A stretch of 16,595 nt of DNA. It comes from Bacteroidales bacterium UBA5219 (GTDB taxonomy: Bacteria > Bacteroidota > Bacteroidia > Bacteroidales > ML635J-15). Location of the stretch: NCBI GenBank assembly GCA_002412425.1, contig DHVB01000068.1, positions 72,766 through 89,360 on the forward strand, read 5' to 3'. Below the pieces are notes generated by a model. The model had not been told where the DNA came from and did not search any database. It saw only the letters and a list, made by a program, of their open reading frames with translations. Positions 6,722-14,824 of this stretch are shown here, one piece after another; positions within the stretch are counted from its first letter, which is position 1, and each line of letters opens with the position of its first letter. A program made the position numbers and the translations under genes.

Positions 6722-7834
6722 ATGAGAAACCCATTTCCAGAAGAATTTTATAAACAAAGAACTAAACCTTGGACTCCTGATGTTAGAGGTGATTTTTTTA
6801 GAGATCAAACCGCAATAATTCATTCAACAGTTTTTAGAAGATTAAAAAATAAAACTCAAGTTTTTTTCGCTCCTGAAAATGACCATATTTGTACTAGAAT
6901 TGAGCATGTTTTACATGTTGCTACAATTGCAGCAAGTATTTGTAAGGGCTTAAATCAATATTCTCATAATCTTGATGTTGAAATGGCTTATGCAATTGGA
7001 TTAGGACACGATTTGGGGCATACACCTTTTGGACATGCTGGCGAAAAAGCTTTAAATAAAATTTTAGGCGGGAATAATGCTTTTATTCATGAAATCAATT
7101 CTTATCGTCAAGCAGAATATTTAGCAAATAAAGGTAAAGGACTAAATTTGTCTTATGGAGTTAAAGATGGAATAATTTGTCATAATGGGGAAAAAGATGA
7201 GCAATATCTAAAGCCTACAAAAACACCAAATGTATTAGACGAAATTAAAGATAGGAGAGTAGTAGCAACTAGTTACGAAGGTTGTGTGATGAGATTTGCT
7301 GATAAAATAGCATATCTTGGAAGAGATATTGAAGATGCTTTTGCTGCCGGATTTATAAGCGAAAAAGATATTCCAGCAGATGTGAAAGAAGCACTTGGGA
7401 ATAGAAATGGGCAAATTATCAATAATTTGATTATTGATATTGTTGAAAATTCTAAAGATTCTGAAAAAATTGGATTTTCAGATCGAACCTATGAATTTGT
7501 TACAAAACTCAAACATTTTAATTATAAATATATTTATAGTCATCATAAACTGCAAACCTATGATTTGTTTTGTGATAAAATAATAAGGACTTTGTTCGAT
7601 TATTTGATGAATTTAATGGATAAAAATGCTTATGAATTTCAAAAATATTCCGAAAGCGCAATTGATTTAGATAGAAATTTTGGAAATTATTTGAAAGATA
7701 TGTTTGAGTTTTACAATAAAACAAAAGATACTAATTCCCAAATTGTAACAGATTATATTGCAGGAATGACAGATGTTTTTACCTTGGAAGCAATAAAACA
7801 AATAACTATCCCCAAGCCTATACATTTTATTTAA
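6722..7834 (+). CDS. dgt: Deoxyguanosinetriphosphate triphosphohydrolase-like HD-domain protein
   Basis: The 370-residue protein belongs to the dGTPase branch of the HD superfamily. The metal ligands are visible: His62 (TRIEHVLHV), His96-Asp97 in GLGHDLGHTPFGHAGE, and Asp194 in FADKIAYLGRD. The N-terminal stretch from RDQTAIIHSTVFRRLKNKTQVF and the HEINSYR segment near 123-129 are also typical. Such enzymes hydrolyse dGTP or other dNTPs to the deoxynucleoside plus tripolyphosphate, affecting dNTP pools and phage defence. The length fits the shorter family branch rather than the longer E. coli Dgt. Its TAA overlaps the ATG of the next gene (TAATG at 7832-7836), so translation is probably coupled to the SiaB-like gene. 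Substrate preference cannot be read from sequence. Confidence 0.92.
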   Translation: MRNPFPEEFYKQRTKPWTPDVRGDFFRDQTAIIHSTVFRRLKNKTQVFFAPENDHICTRIEHVLHVATIAASICKGLNQYSHNLDVEMAYAIGLGHDLGHTPFGHAGEKALNKILGGNNAFIHEINSYRQAEYLANKGKGLNLSYGVKDGIICHNGEKDEQYLKPTKTPNVLDEIKDRRVVATSYEGCVMRFADKIAYLGRDIEDAFAAGFISEKDIPADVKEALGNRNGQIINNLIIDIVENSKDSEKIGFSDRTYEFVTKLKHFNYKYIYSHHKLQTYDLFCDKIIRTLFDYLMNLMDKNAYEFQKYSESAIDLDRNFGNYLKDMFEFYNKTKDTNSQIVTDYIAGMTDVFTLEAIKQITIPKPIHFI

Positions 7835-8346
7835 TGAAAATTTTAAATCATGAAATATTAACAATAGATTTTAGTTCAAATAGCGATTACGACTCGTTTT
7901 TTGATATTATTACTAATAAAATTAATTCTATCGAGGATATTGAAAAACCTTATCTTAAAAAAATAATAATTTGTGCAATAGAATTAATCCAAAACAATAT
8001 AATACATAATTGTAAGGAAGTTTCGCGACTTGAAATATATAAAAAAGACAACTTTATTATTTTAGATTATGTTCAATCTACAGATAAACAGAAATTTGAA
8101 AACTTAGTTAAACATATAAAATTTGTAAATGAATTGAATTTTGAAAATATTAGTTTGAAAATTAAGGGAAATATTGAAAATACTAAATCTAATCTAGGAA
8201 GTGGTAATGGCCTGTTAACTTGCAGATTAAAAACTAAAAATTTTGTAAATATAAAATTGTTAGAAGCTAAATCCGAAGATGAATATAAATTTATAATAAG
8301 ATTAAAAATTGATTATTATGAAAACACAAATTCCAGCTCAAGCTAA
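7834..8346 (+). CDS. siaB: SiaB-like protein kinase (GHKL fold, DUF6272-type)
   Basis: The 170-residue protein shows a minimal histidine-kinase-like ATPase pattern: an N-box at about 50-58 (ELIQNNIIH, with Glu50, Asn54 and His58) and a glycine-rich G-box GSGNGLL at 122-128. There is no sensor, membrane segment or dimerisation domain. Length, motif positions and above all the adjacent SiaC-like gene identify it as SiaB-like. In Pseudomonas aeruginosa SiaB phosphorylates SiaC on a threonine and is opposed by the phosphatase SiaA, controlling the diguanylate cyclase SiaD. It starts at the ATG overlapping the dGTPase stop by one base. The last residues (NTNSSSS) are read from the overlap with siaC and may be unconstrained. 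The cellular output here is unknown. Confidence 0.75.
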   Translation: MKILNHEILTIDFSSNSDYDSFFDIITNKINSIEDIEKPYLKKIIICAIELIQNNIIHNCKEVSRLEIYKKDNFIILDYVQSTDKQKFENLVKHIKFVNELNFENISLKIKGNIENTKSNLGSGNGLLTCRLKTKNFVNIKLLEAKSEDEYKFIIRLKIDYYENTNSSSS

Positions 8347-8674
8347 AACACCATTGGTTGAAAAAGACTTAGAGTTAAACATAATTAAAATTGTGGGTGT
8401 TCTTATCCCGGAAAATCCAATGCTTTTTTTCGAAGAGCTTTACTCTTTTACTGAAGAATTTTTGCAAAAAACAAAAAAACTAAATTTACATGTTGATTTA
8501 GAATATTTTAACACAAGTTCAGCTAGGTATTTATATGATTATTTGAAAAAAGTAATACCAATCAGTGATTTACAACTTACTTGGTTTTATGATTCTGATG
8601 ATGAAGATATTTTGGAAAGTGGGAAAGAATTTGAGGAATTATGCAAAATAAAATTTGAATTTGTTGAAAAGTAA
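8318..8674 (+). CDS. siaC: SiaC family regulatory phosphoprotein (DUF1987)
   Basis: The 118-residue protein carries the hallmarks of the family: IPENPMLFFEEL near 30-41, LEYFNTSSARYL at 61-72, and an acidic C-terminal block DSDDEDILESGKEFEEL at 92-108. Thr66 in NTSS aligns with the threonine phosphorylated by SiaB in P. aeruginosa SiaC. Unphosphorylated SiaC there binds and activates a diguanylate cyclase. I start it at ATG 8318-8320; an in-frame TTG at 8309-8311 could extend it by three residues but is less likely. It overlaps siaB by 29 nt. No SiaA-type PP2C phosphatase or GGDEF protein is encoded in the window, so partners must lie elsewhere or differ. It converges on trkA with 23 bp between stops. 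Confidence 0.85.
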   Translation: MKTQIPAQAKTPLVEKDLELNIIKIVGVLIPENPMLFFEELYSFTEEFLQKTKKLNLHVDLEYFNTSSARYLYDYLKKVIPISDLQLTWFYDSDDEDILESGKEFEELCKIKFEFVEK

Positions 8675-8697
8675 AACTGAACTATAAGCTAATTTTG

Positions 8698-10038
8698 TTA
8701 GAAATAATATTCGATTTTATGTATTGCTTCGGGTAGAGCAAAAAGTACAACTCTGTCATTTGCTTTAATTTGAGTATCTCCCATAGCTATAAAACTTTTT
8801 TTGCCTCTAACTATACCGCCAATAATAACGCCTTCAGGGAAATTAATATCTTTAAGTCGGTTTTGGGTTATAATTGCATTTTTTGAAGCTACAAACTCTA
8901 AAACTTCTGCGTCAGTACCTGTTAAGCACTTTATTGAAGTAACTTCTGCCTTCATAGTTTGAGTATAAATATTGCTTGCTGCAATAAGTTTTTTATTTAT
9001 AATTGTATCTATTCCCATTTTTGAGGCTATATCTATATAATCTAAATTTTCTATTTCGGCAAATGTTTGTTTTACTCCATATCTTTTTGCTAAAATACAA
9101 GTAATAAGGTTTGTTTCTGAATCTCCAGTAACTGCAACAAAAGCATCACATTTTTCCAAACCAGCTTCTAACAATAGATCAGTGTTTCGTCCATTTCCAT
9201 TGATTATCATTGTGTTTGGTAACATTTCAACAAGTTTTAAGCATTTGTCAGGGTCGGATTCTATAATTTTTACTTTTAGTTGTTGAGAAATGTATTTTGA
9301 AGCTTTTATACTAATTCTACTGCCTCCAAGAAAAATAACATTATTAATGTCATGTCTTTCTTTACCAAAAATTTTTAGTAATTCTTTAACTCCATCTGGC
9401 GTTGAGATTATATATACAGAATCGTCTTCTTTTAAAATATCTTTTCCCTTTGGAATAATTGTCTCATCTAACCGTTTGATTGCTACTGCTCTAAAGTGCT
9501 TATTATGCACGAGTTGTGAGGTTTCCATTAGGTTTAAGTTGAGAATAGGACTGTTTTTGTCGAGTTTTATTACGAATAGGGTAAGTTTACCACCCGAAAA
9601 TTCAAAAATTTCTGTTGTCCCAGTTTGTTTTATAACGCCAACAACTTCTTTTGCTGCTAATAGTTCGGGATAAATCATTTTATCTATGCCTAAATTTATG
9701 AAACTGAGTTTGTTAATAGGATTCAAATACTCCATATTATTAACTCTGGCAATGGTTTTTTTTGCTCCAAGTTTTTTTGCGAAAATACAAGATAAAATAT
9801 TGGTGTCTTGAGAGTTAGTTACAGCTATATAAAGGTCAGAAGTGTGAGTTTGAAGGCTTTTTAGAACTGAAAAGTTGGTGCAGTCTCCACAAACAGTCAT
9901 TAAGTCATAAGAGGAGACATCAACTTCTTTTATTATTGTGTCGTTAATATCAATTAAAGAAACATCGTGTTTTTCTTTTACAAGCATTTTAGCTAAATAA
10001 AGACCAATTTCTCCAGCTCCGGAAATTACTATTTGCAT
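8698..10038 (-). CDS. trkA: Trk system potassium uptake regulatory subunit TrkA
   Basis: The 446-residue protein has the duplicated architecture of TrkA: two RCK N-terminal Rossmann domains, each followed by an RCK C-terminal domain. The first nucleotide-binding motif, GAGEIG at 7-12 with Asp30 after the second strand, is intact. The second starts with GGSRIS, lacking the third glycine of GxGxxG, so its binding may differ. Paired motifs such as TNSQDTNILSCIFAKKLGAK and TGDSETNLITCILAKRYGVK show the duplication. TrkA is a cytosolic NAD(H)/ATP-binding gating ring for the TrkH potassium channel. It is the last gene of the rel operon, 15 bp after the SirB1-type gene. No trkH follows; the next gene is convergent. 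Confidence 0.95.
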   Translation of the reverse strand: MQIVISGAGEIGLYLAKMLVKEKHDVSLIDINDTIIKEVDVSSYDLMTVCGDCTNFSVLKSLQTHTSDLYIAVTNSQDTNILSCIFAKKLGAKKTIARVNNMEYLNPINKLSFINLGIDKMIYPELLAAKEVVGVIKQTGTTEIFEFSGGKLTLFVIKLDKNSPILNLNLMETSQLVHNKHFRAVAIKRLDETIIPKGKDILKEDDSVYIISTPDGVKELLKIFGKERHDINNVIFLGGSRISIKASKYISQQLKVKIIESDPDKCLKLVEMLPNTMIINGNGRNTDLLLEAGLEKCDAFVAVTGDSETNLITCILAKRYGVKQTFAEIENLDYIDIASKMGIDTIINKKLIAASNIYTQTMKAEVTSIKCLTGTDAEVLEFVASKNAIITQNRLKDINFPEGVIIGGIVRGKKSFIAMGDTQIKANDRVVLFALPEAIHKIEYYF

Positions 10039-10053
10039 TTTTTATTTTTTAAC

Positions 10054-10950
10054 TTATAAATATTCATGAAAAATATCTTCCACTTTTTTAGCATATTTAG
10101 TACAAAAATTATCTGTATTAGAAATTTTTAAACTTTTTATTCTAATATTAAAATAGTTTAACAGAAGATTGTCATAACTTGTTGCTTCAATATCATCAAT
10201 GGTTGTATCTATTTTAATTTGTGATTTTGATTTAAGCCTTTCAAGATGTCTGTTAGCAAGGTCTTTAGAAATAATTGCACCTTTTTCGCTAGGGAATAGG
10301 AAGAAAATAATGTCGTTTGATTTGTTTTTAAAAACCTCTGAATGTATGTCTGCGTTGCGATAACATAGTGCAAATAATTCTGGTAAATTTATTGGGAAAA
10401 CAGGAATTTGTATTTCATCAGCGAGCATACAATATAACACAGCTATATTTGGTGGTAGAAATTTTTTATTGCTAATGCAGTAGGTTATGCTTAATGTGCT
10501 TGATTTGATTTCTTTTACTGTTAGTTTTGTGTATCCTAATTTGTCAAAAAGAGTAGTGTTTAAAACATTTATTTTTTCAATATTTGTTAGCTGGTTACTC
10601 ATTTCTATCCATATCGATGTCTTTAGTATCGAATAGTCTGTCTGAAGTTCTTTGGTGTCTATATCTCTGTTAAAGAATTTTTCAATTAAAAAGACTCCTT
10701 CATAAAACTTCGCTTCAGGATTTGTAAAGTATTCTATTAATTTTGTTTCAAAACTTTCCCAAAAAATTTCGTCTAAAATATCTTCTGACCTTTCTAAGGC
10801 TAAACTGTTAGTGGATAGAGCATGATAATTTTCTAAATATGCCTTAAAAAGTTCTCCATGTCCAACAATTTCATCTTTCACTATAGAAAACACTTTTTCG
10901 TCAGGGTCTTCTAGTAATTTTAATAATGATATGATTTTATTTTTATCCAT
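10054..10950 (-). CDS. SirB1-type transglutaminase-like protein (Transglut_core2 family)
   Basis: The 298-residue cytosolic protein begins with LLKLLEDPDEKVFSIVKDEI, the start typical of Bacteroidota SirB1/transglutaminase-like proteins, and continues with an ERSEDILDEI helix and a FYEGVFLIEKF segment. The core at about 128-195 (a KLGY step, SSTLSITYCISNKKFLPPNIAVLYCMLADEIQIPVF) matches the family block usually read as NSxLxxVLxxRxGxPI followed by the small alpha helix. The segment that in SirB1 proteins reads PGHF or PQHF is LPELF here, so the conserved His seems absent. Members are not proven transglutaminases; their function is poorly known. It sits 4 bp after rel and 15 bp before trkA, which suggests co-transcription. 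Confidence 0.65.
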   Translation of the reverse strand: MDKNKIISLLKLLEDPDEKVFSIVKDEIVGHGELFKAYLENYHALSTNSLALERSEDILDEIFWESFETKLIEYFTNPEAKFYEGVFLIEKFFNRDIDTKELQTDYSILKTSIWIEMSNQLTNIEKINVLNTTLFDKLGYTKLTVKEIKSSTLSITYCISNKKFLPPNIAVLYCMLADEIQIPVFPINLPELFALCYRNADIHSEVFKNKSNDIIFFLFPSEKGAIISKDLANRHLERLKSKSQIKIDTTIDDIEATSYDNLLLNYFNIRIKSLKISNTDNFCTKYAKKVEDIFHEYL

Positions 10951-10954
10951 TTAA

Positions 10955-13153
10955 TTATTCTTCTAATCTTGTAACTTTCTCAACACCATCAATTTTTAGC
11001 AAATCTTTCATAATATCTTCTAAGTCTTGTAAGTTGTGAACATATAAAATTATTTCCCCACTAAAAATTTCGTCATCAGTATTGAAACTTAATGTTTTTA
11101 TATTTACTCTTGAGTCTAAAGAAATTACTTTGGTAATTTTATTCAACATTCCTAATTTATCCATACCTTCAATCTGAATTTTTGCTTTAAAAGATTGAAG
11201 TTTGTAGCTAGTCCATTTTACCGAAATAATTCTATCGCCTTGAGTTGCAGCAAGGTTTGTTAGTCTTTCACAAATTCTTTTATGAATGATTATAGACTCG
11301 TTAGGATTAACAAATCCAGCCACTTCGTCTCCGGGTATTGGATTGCAACATTTTGCTAAAGTAATTCGCTTTGTGTCAGCGTTATCATCAATAATAAGAG
11401 TGTTTTTTTTACTTTTTGGTTGACTTGTTCTAAATTTTGGAATGCTGAGTTTCCAGTAACTTGCAAAAGTTTTAAAGGTCTTAGCTGCTTGTTTTTCCAA
11501 ATCATCTATTTGAATAAGTCCCGAGCCAATTTTAAAATAGAAATCTTCTTTATGTGGCGTGTTATAAGTTTTTCTTAGTTCTTTAAAACGTTTATGGTCT
11601 AATTTTAAGTTTAATTCTCTTACCTTTTTAATGAAAATTTCTTGTCCTTTATCTATATGATATCGTCTATCTTCTTTTAAAGAACTTTTGATTCTATTTT
11701 TTGCTTTTGTTGTAATTGCAAAATTTAGCCATTCTCTTTTTGGAGATTGTTTGTCGGAAGTTAGGATTTCTACTTGGTCGCCACTTTTTAAAACATGAGA
11801 AAGAGGTTTTAATTGGTGGTTCACTTTTGCAGCAATGGCTTTGTTGCCAACTTCTGTATGAATTTCGTATGCAAAATCAATAACAGTAGCACCTGATGGT
11901 ATTTTTTTTATTTCGCCTTTAGGAGTAAAAACATAAACCTCTTTAGTGAAAATGTTCATTTTAACGTCATCTAAAAACGAGAGCGTATCATTAACATTGT
12001 TTTCTAAAGTTTGCTGTAAAGTGATTATGAGATTATCTAAATTTCCTAGTGCGTCTTTGTTGTTTGCTTTGTATTTCCAGTGCGAAGCTAGTCCTTTTTC
12101 GGCGATATCGTTCATTTTTCTACTTCTAATTTGAACTTCAATCCAGTCGCCATTTGGTCCCATTACTGTAACATGTAGTGCTTCGTAGCCATTTGCTTTG
12201 GGTTTTGCTATCCAGTCTCGAACTCTATCTTCTAAATGTGGATAAATATTAGTTACTAATGCCATTATATGATAACATTTCGCCCTTGCCTTAGAATCTG
12301 GATAATCGTCAGGGTGATCAAATATTATTCTGATGGCAAATAAATCGTAAATTTCTTCAAAAGGAACATTCTTAGTTCTCATTTTGTTCCAAATTGAGTA
12401 GATAGATTTTGTTCTCCCTATAATATTAGCTTTAATATTTTCTTCTTCCAACACCTTTTGAATAGGAAGTTTTATTTGCTCAATATATTTATTTCTTTCT
12501 TCTTCGGTTTCTGTAAATTTCTTACTTATTTCCCAATAAATCAGTGGGTGTTCGTATTTTAAAGCTAAATCTTCTAATTCAGTTTTTATAGAATATAAAC
12601 CTAATCGATGAGCTAATGGAGCATATAAATATGTTGTTTCGCTTGCTATTTTTATTTGTTTATATTCTGGCATGGAGTCTAAAGTACGCATGTTGTGAAG
12701 TCTGTCTGCTAGTTTTATGAATATAACTCTTATGTCTTGTGACATTGTTAAAATCATTCTTCTAAAATTTTCGACTTGTAAACTCGCATCTTTGTCTAAA
12801 ATGTTTGCAATTTTTGTTAACCCTCCAACAATTCCAGCAATTGAAGGACCAAAAAGTGTTTCTATATCATTTAGAGTATAGTCTGTATCTTCAACAACAT
12901 CGTGTAATAAAGCACTAACAATTGATTTTACGCCTAGTCCAATTTCTGAGGCTACAATCATTGCAACTGCTATTGGGTGAGTAAAATAAGGTTCGCCAGA
13001 TTTTCTTCGCATTTTTGAATGAGCTTCGTTTGCAAGGTCAAATGCTTTGCGAACTAAATCTATGTCATCTTGAGATCTCAAGCGTTTTGATACTTTTATA
13101 AGTTCATCAAACTGCGACTCAATCCATATTTCTTCTTCTTTTGTTAGTCCCAT
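10955..13153 (-). CDS. rel: Bifunctional (p)ppGpp synthetase/hydrolase of the RelA/SpoT family
   Basis: The 732-residue long-type Rel has every expected domain. The HD hydrolase shows His45, His59, the ALLHDVVEDT motif (His84-Asp85, Glu88-Asp89) and Asp150 in LADRLHNMRTL, so hydrolysis should be functional. The synthetase domain (about 246-362) shows GRTKSIYSIWNKM, YDLFAIRI, RVRD at 310-313 (an RxKD-like motif of bifunctional enzymes), KPKANGYEALH, EVQIRSRKM and SHWKYK. A TGS domain (about 403-465), the conserved-cysteine stretch AKCCNPIPGDEV and a C-terminal ACT domain complete it. It makes and degrades the stringent alarmone in response to starvation. It is first in an operon with the SirB1-type gene and trkA. 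ATG 13151-13153 gives the standard N-terminus. A hairpin with a T-run ends two bases before it. Confidence 0.96.
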   Translation of the reverse strand: MGLTKEEEIWIESQFDELIKVSKRLRSQDDIDLVRKAFDLANEAHSKMRRKSGEPYFTHPIAVAMIVASEIGLGVKSIVSALLHDVVEDTDYTLNDIETLFGPSIAGIVGGLTKIANILDKDASLQVENFRRMILTMSQDIRVIFIKLADRLHNMRTLDSMPEYKQIKIASETTYLYAPLAHRLGLYSIKTELEDLALKYEHPLIYWEISKKFTETEEERNKYIEQIKLPIQKVLEEENIKANIIGRTKSIYSIWNKMRTKNVPFEEIYDLFAIRIIFDHPDDYPDSKARAKCYHIMALVTNIYPHLEDRVRDWIAKPKANGYEALHVTVMGPNGDWIEVQIRSRKMNDIAEKGLASHWKYKANNKDALGNLDNLIITLQQTLENNVNDTLSFLDDVKMNIFTKEVYVFTPKGEIKKIPSGATVIDFAYEIHTEVGNKAIAAKVNHQLKPLSHVLKSGDQVEILTSDKQSPKREWLNFAITTKAKNRIKSSLKEDRRYHIDKGQEIFIKKVRELNLKLDHKRFKELRKTYNTPHKEDFYFKIGSGLIQIDDLEKQAAKTFKTFASYWKLSIPKFRTSQPKSKKNTLIIDDNADTKRITLAKCCNPIPGDEVAGFVNPNESIIIHKRICERLTNLAATQGDRIISVKWTSYKLQSFKAKIQIEGMDKLGMLNKITKVISLDSRVNIKTLSFNTDDEIFSGEIILYVHNLQDLEDIMKDLLKIDGVEKVTRLEE

Positions 13154-13155
13154 AC

Positions 13156-13185
13156 AAAAAAGCTAAAACAAAATTTATTTTGTTT
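13156..13185 (-). terminator. A/T-rich intrinsic terminator after the FN3/T9SS type B gene
   Basis: AAACAAAAT at 13166-13174 is the exact reverse complement of ATTTTGTTT at 13177-13185. On the minus strand the stem is followed by TAGC and six T (13156-13161). It lies 28 bp after the stop of the 13214-14728 gene and just two bases before the rel start codon. With only one G-C pair it may be leaky, allowing read-through into rel. Confidence 0.45.
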
Positions 13186-13213
13186 ACAAAAATAATAAAA
13201 TATTTCTAAAATG

Positions 13214-14728
13214 TTATTTTATAAAAAGAAAGAAAATGCCAGTTTTAATGTGTTGTTTATCATTAAAATCAAAATATTTCACATAATAAGTGTAGTATTG
13301 AGAAGGGGCAGTATATGTCTTGTTGATTTTGCCGTCCCAAGCTTCTTGAGAGTCGTTGGTCTCAAAAACTTTCATTCCAAATCTATTATAAACACTAAAC
13401 TCATAAGGTTCTTCTTTTATAAAAGATATAATGGGTTTAAAGACTTTGTTTTCAGGTTCTAGAGACGAAACATTAAATGCGTTAGGTATCCAAAAAACAG
13501 GCTCATGATAAACACATGCGATATTTGAGCGACTACGTCCTTTACTTATTATTGCTATTTCTCCTTGTTTTTCAACAGCTTCAACATAATAGCAGTATTT
13601 GCTAGATGTATTTATTTTTAGATTGTGACAGTATTTTACATACCATTCTATATTATATGTATAGTCAAATAAATTATTTGGATTTACGTCAATTTCAGCT
13701 TCAATATTATCAAAAATTCTATATATTTTATAATTAAATACACCATTTGCCCATTGTTGGTACTCATTCCAACTTAAATAATGATTCAAATCTTCTGCAG
13801 TTTCTGCTTTTAGTAGAATATTACATGCGTAGTTTGAATAGGCATTAATATCTCCACATGGATTGACTGATGCTATTCTGTAATAATAAATTTCATTATT
13901 TGTATCGATTTCATTGTCTGAAATTAATATTACATCTTGACTGGTGTTTTGTACAACTTTTATTGTTTTATAGTCTCCATCAGGGCTAGTTGCTCTTTGA
14001 ATTCTAAATTCTATAATTTCAGCAGTATTATCTACAACAAATTTTAAGTCTATTTTATTATCTTTTACGCTTGCTTGACTAGTTATTAAAAAATTTGGAG
14101 CTCTGTAAGCTTCTGTTTTTACTTTAATAGAATTAGAACTAGCTTTATAATTCTCAGGACTAACCGCTTCAATATAATAGTAATATGTATTGTTGGCTTC
14201 TAAAGATTTATCTTCATAGCTAGTTTTATCTCCAGAAACTTTAGTTATTCGTTCGTAAGTTCCTTCAATATTTCTTCTATAAATGTTATATTCCTTTACT
14301 GTTTGCCAGCCTTCATAGTTTGTCCAATTTAAACTTACGTATTTGTTACATTTATTATATTCATGTGCTAGATAAATAGTTGTATGTGGCGAGGTTATGT
14401 TGCTCTTATAGTATTGATTGTCAAAAGAAACTAGTCTAAATTTTTCGGATTGTTGATAATTTCCTAGACCATATATATATTCGGTAGTTTCTCTTCCCCA
14501 AACAGTATCTATAGTCTCTGTTATAGAATTTATTATTTGATAAACAATATATCCTTGCACATCAAGCGAATCGCTAGGTAGCCATTTTATGTGTACGCTA
14601 GTTGGGTTTGATTCTGGAATAATTGAAGCGGAAATAAATTTGGGAGCATCGGGAATATCAATTTGTCCCAATCCTATGTTTGAGATAGCTAGAGATAATA
14701 TGATGAGAAAAAATATTCTTTTTATCAT
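13214..14728 (-). CDS. Secreted fibronectin type III protein with T9SS type B C-terminal domain
   Basis: The 504-residue protein has a signal peptide (about 1-22, ending GLGQ) followed by FN3-like repeats: residues about 25-115 (the SVHIKWLPSD...GYIVYQI pattern), about 118-208 (YVSLNWTNYEGW...EYNIYRR), about 212-305, and a weaker fourth to about 410. The C-terminus (about 425-504), with FWIPNAF, YEFSVYNRFGMKVFE, the WDG motif and a final GIFFLFIK, is the gliding-motility-associated or type B T9SS sorting domain, so the protein should cross the outer membrane by T9SS. The usual TPNGDGxND before VFKP is replaced by a divergent NVSSLEPEN. FN3 repeats suggest adhesion or scaffolding; I see no enzymatic motif. 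It is the gene upstream of rel on the same strand, with a weak terminator between. Confidence 0.8.
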   Translation of the reverse strand: MIKRIFFLIILSLAISNIGLGQIDIPDAPKFISASIIPESNPTSVHIKWLPSDSLDVQGYIVYQIINSITETIDTVWGRETTEYIYGLGNYQQSEKFRLVSFDNQYYKSNITSPHTTIYLAHEYNKCNKYVSLNWTNYEGWQTVKEYNIYRRNIEGTYERITKVSGDKTSYEDKSLEANNTYYYYIEAVSPENYKASSNSIKVKTEAYRAPNFLITSQASVKDNKIDLKFVVDNTAEIIEFRIQRATSPDGDYKTIKVVQNTSQDVILISDNEIDTNNEIYYYRIASVNPCGDINAYSNYACNILLKAETAEDLNHYLSWNEYQQWANGVFNYKIYRIFDNIEAEIDVNPNNLFDYTYNIEWYVKYCHNLKINTSSKYCYYVEAVEKQGEIAIISKGRSRSNIACVYHEPVFWIPNAFNVSSLEPENKVFKPIISFIKEEPYEFSVYNRFGMKVFETNDSQEAWDGKINKTYTAPSQYYTYYVKYFDFNDKQHIKTGIFFLFIK

Positions 14729-14759
14729 TACTTGTCAAAAATGTTTTTTAAAAATCAGT

Positions 14760-14767
14760 CAAAAATA
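14760..14767 (-). promoter_or_regulatory. Possible -7 promoter element of the FN3/T9SS type B gene
   Basis: On the minus strand 14767-14760 reads TATTTTTG, an exact TAnnTTTG match about 32 nt upstream of the ATG at 14728. No good -33 TTTG is found at the usual spacing, so support is only partial. Confidence 0.3.
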
Positions 14768-14824
14768 ATAAATTTTACAAATACTAAAAAATTTATGTGT
14801 TTAAAATTAAAACATTTTAATTAT

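Noticed and set aside
8675..8697. Terminator between convergent siaC and trkA
   Set aside because: I could not draw a stem of useful length in the 23-bp gap or its immediate flanks.
9290..9673. Plus-strand ORF of 127 codons opposite trkA, and other opposite-strand ORFs over dnaA, rel and the FN3 gene
   Set aside because: They mirror well-supported genes on the other strand, show no domain motifs, and their hydrophobic content follows from the complementary codons.
14805..14822. AATTAAAA/TTTTAATT palindrome after the membrane-GNAT gene as a terminator
   Set aside because: The stem has no G-C pair, only two bases separate the arms, and no convincing T-run follows on the minus strand.
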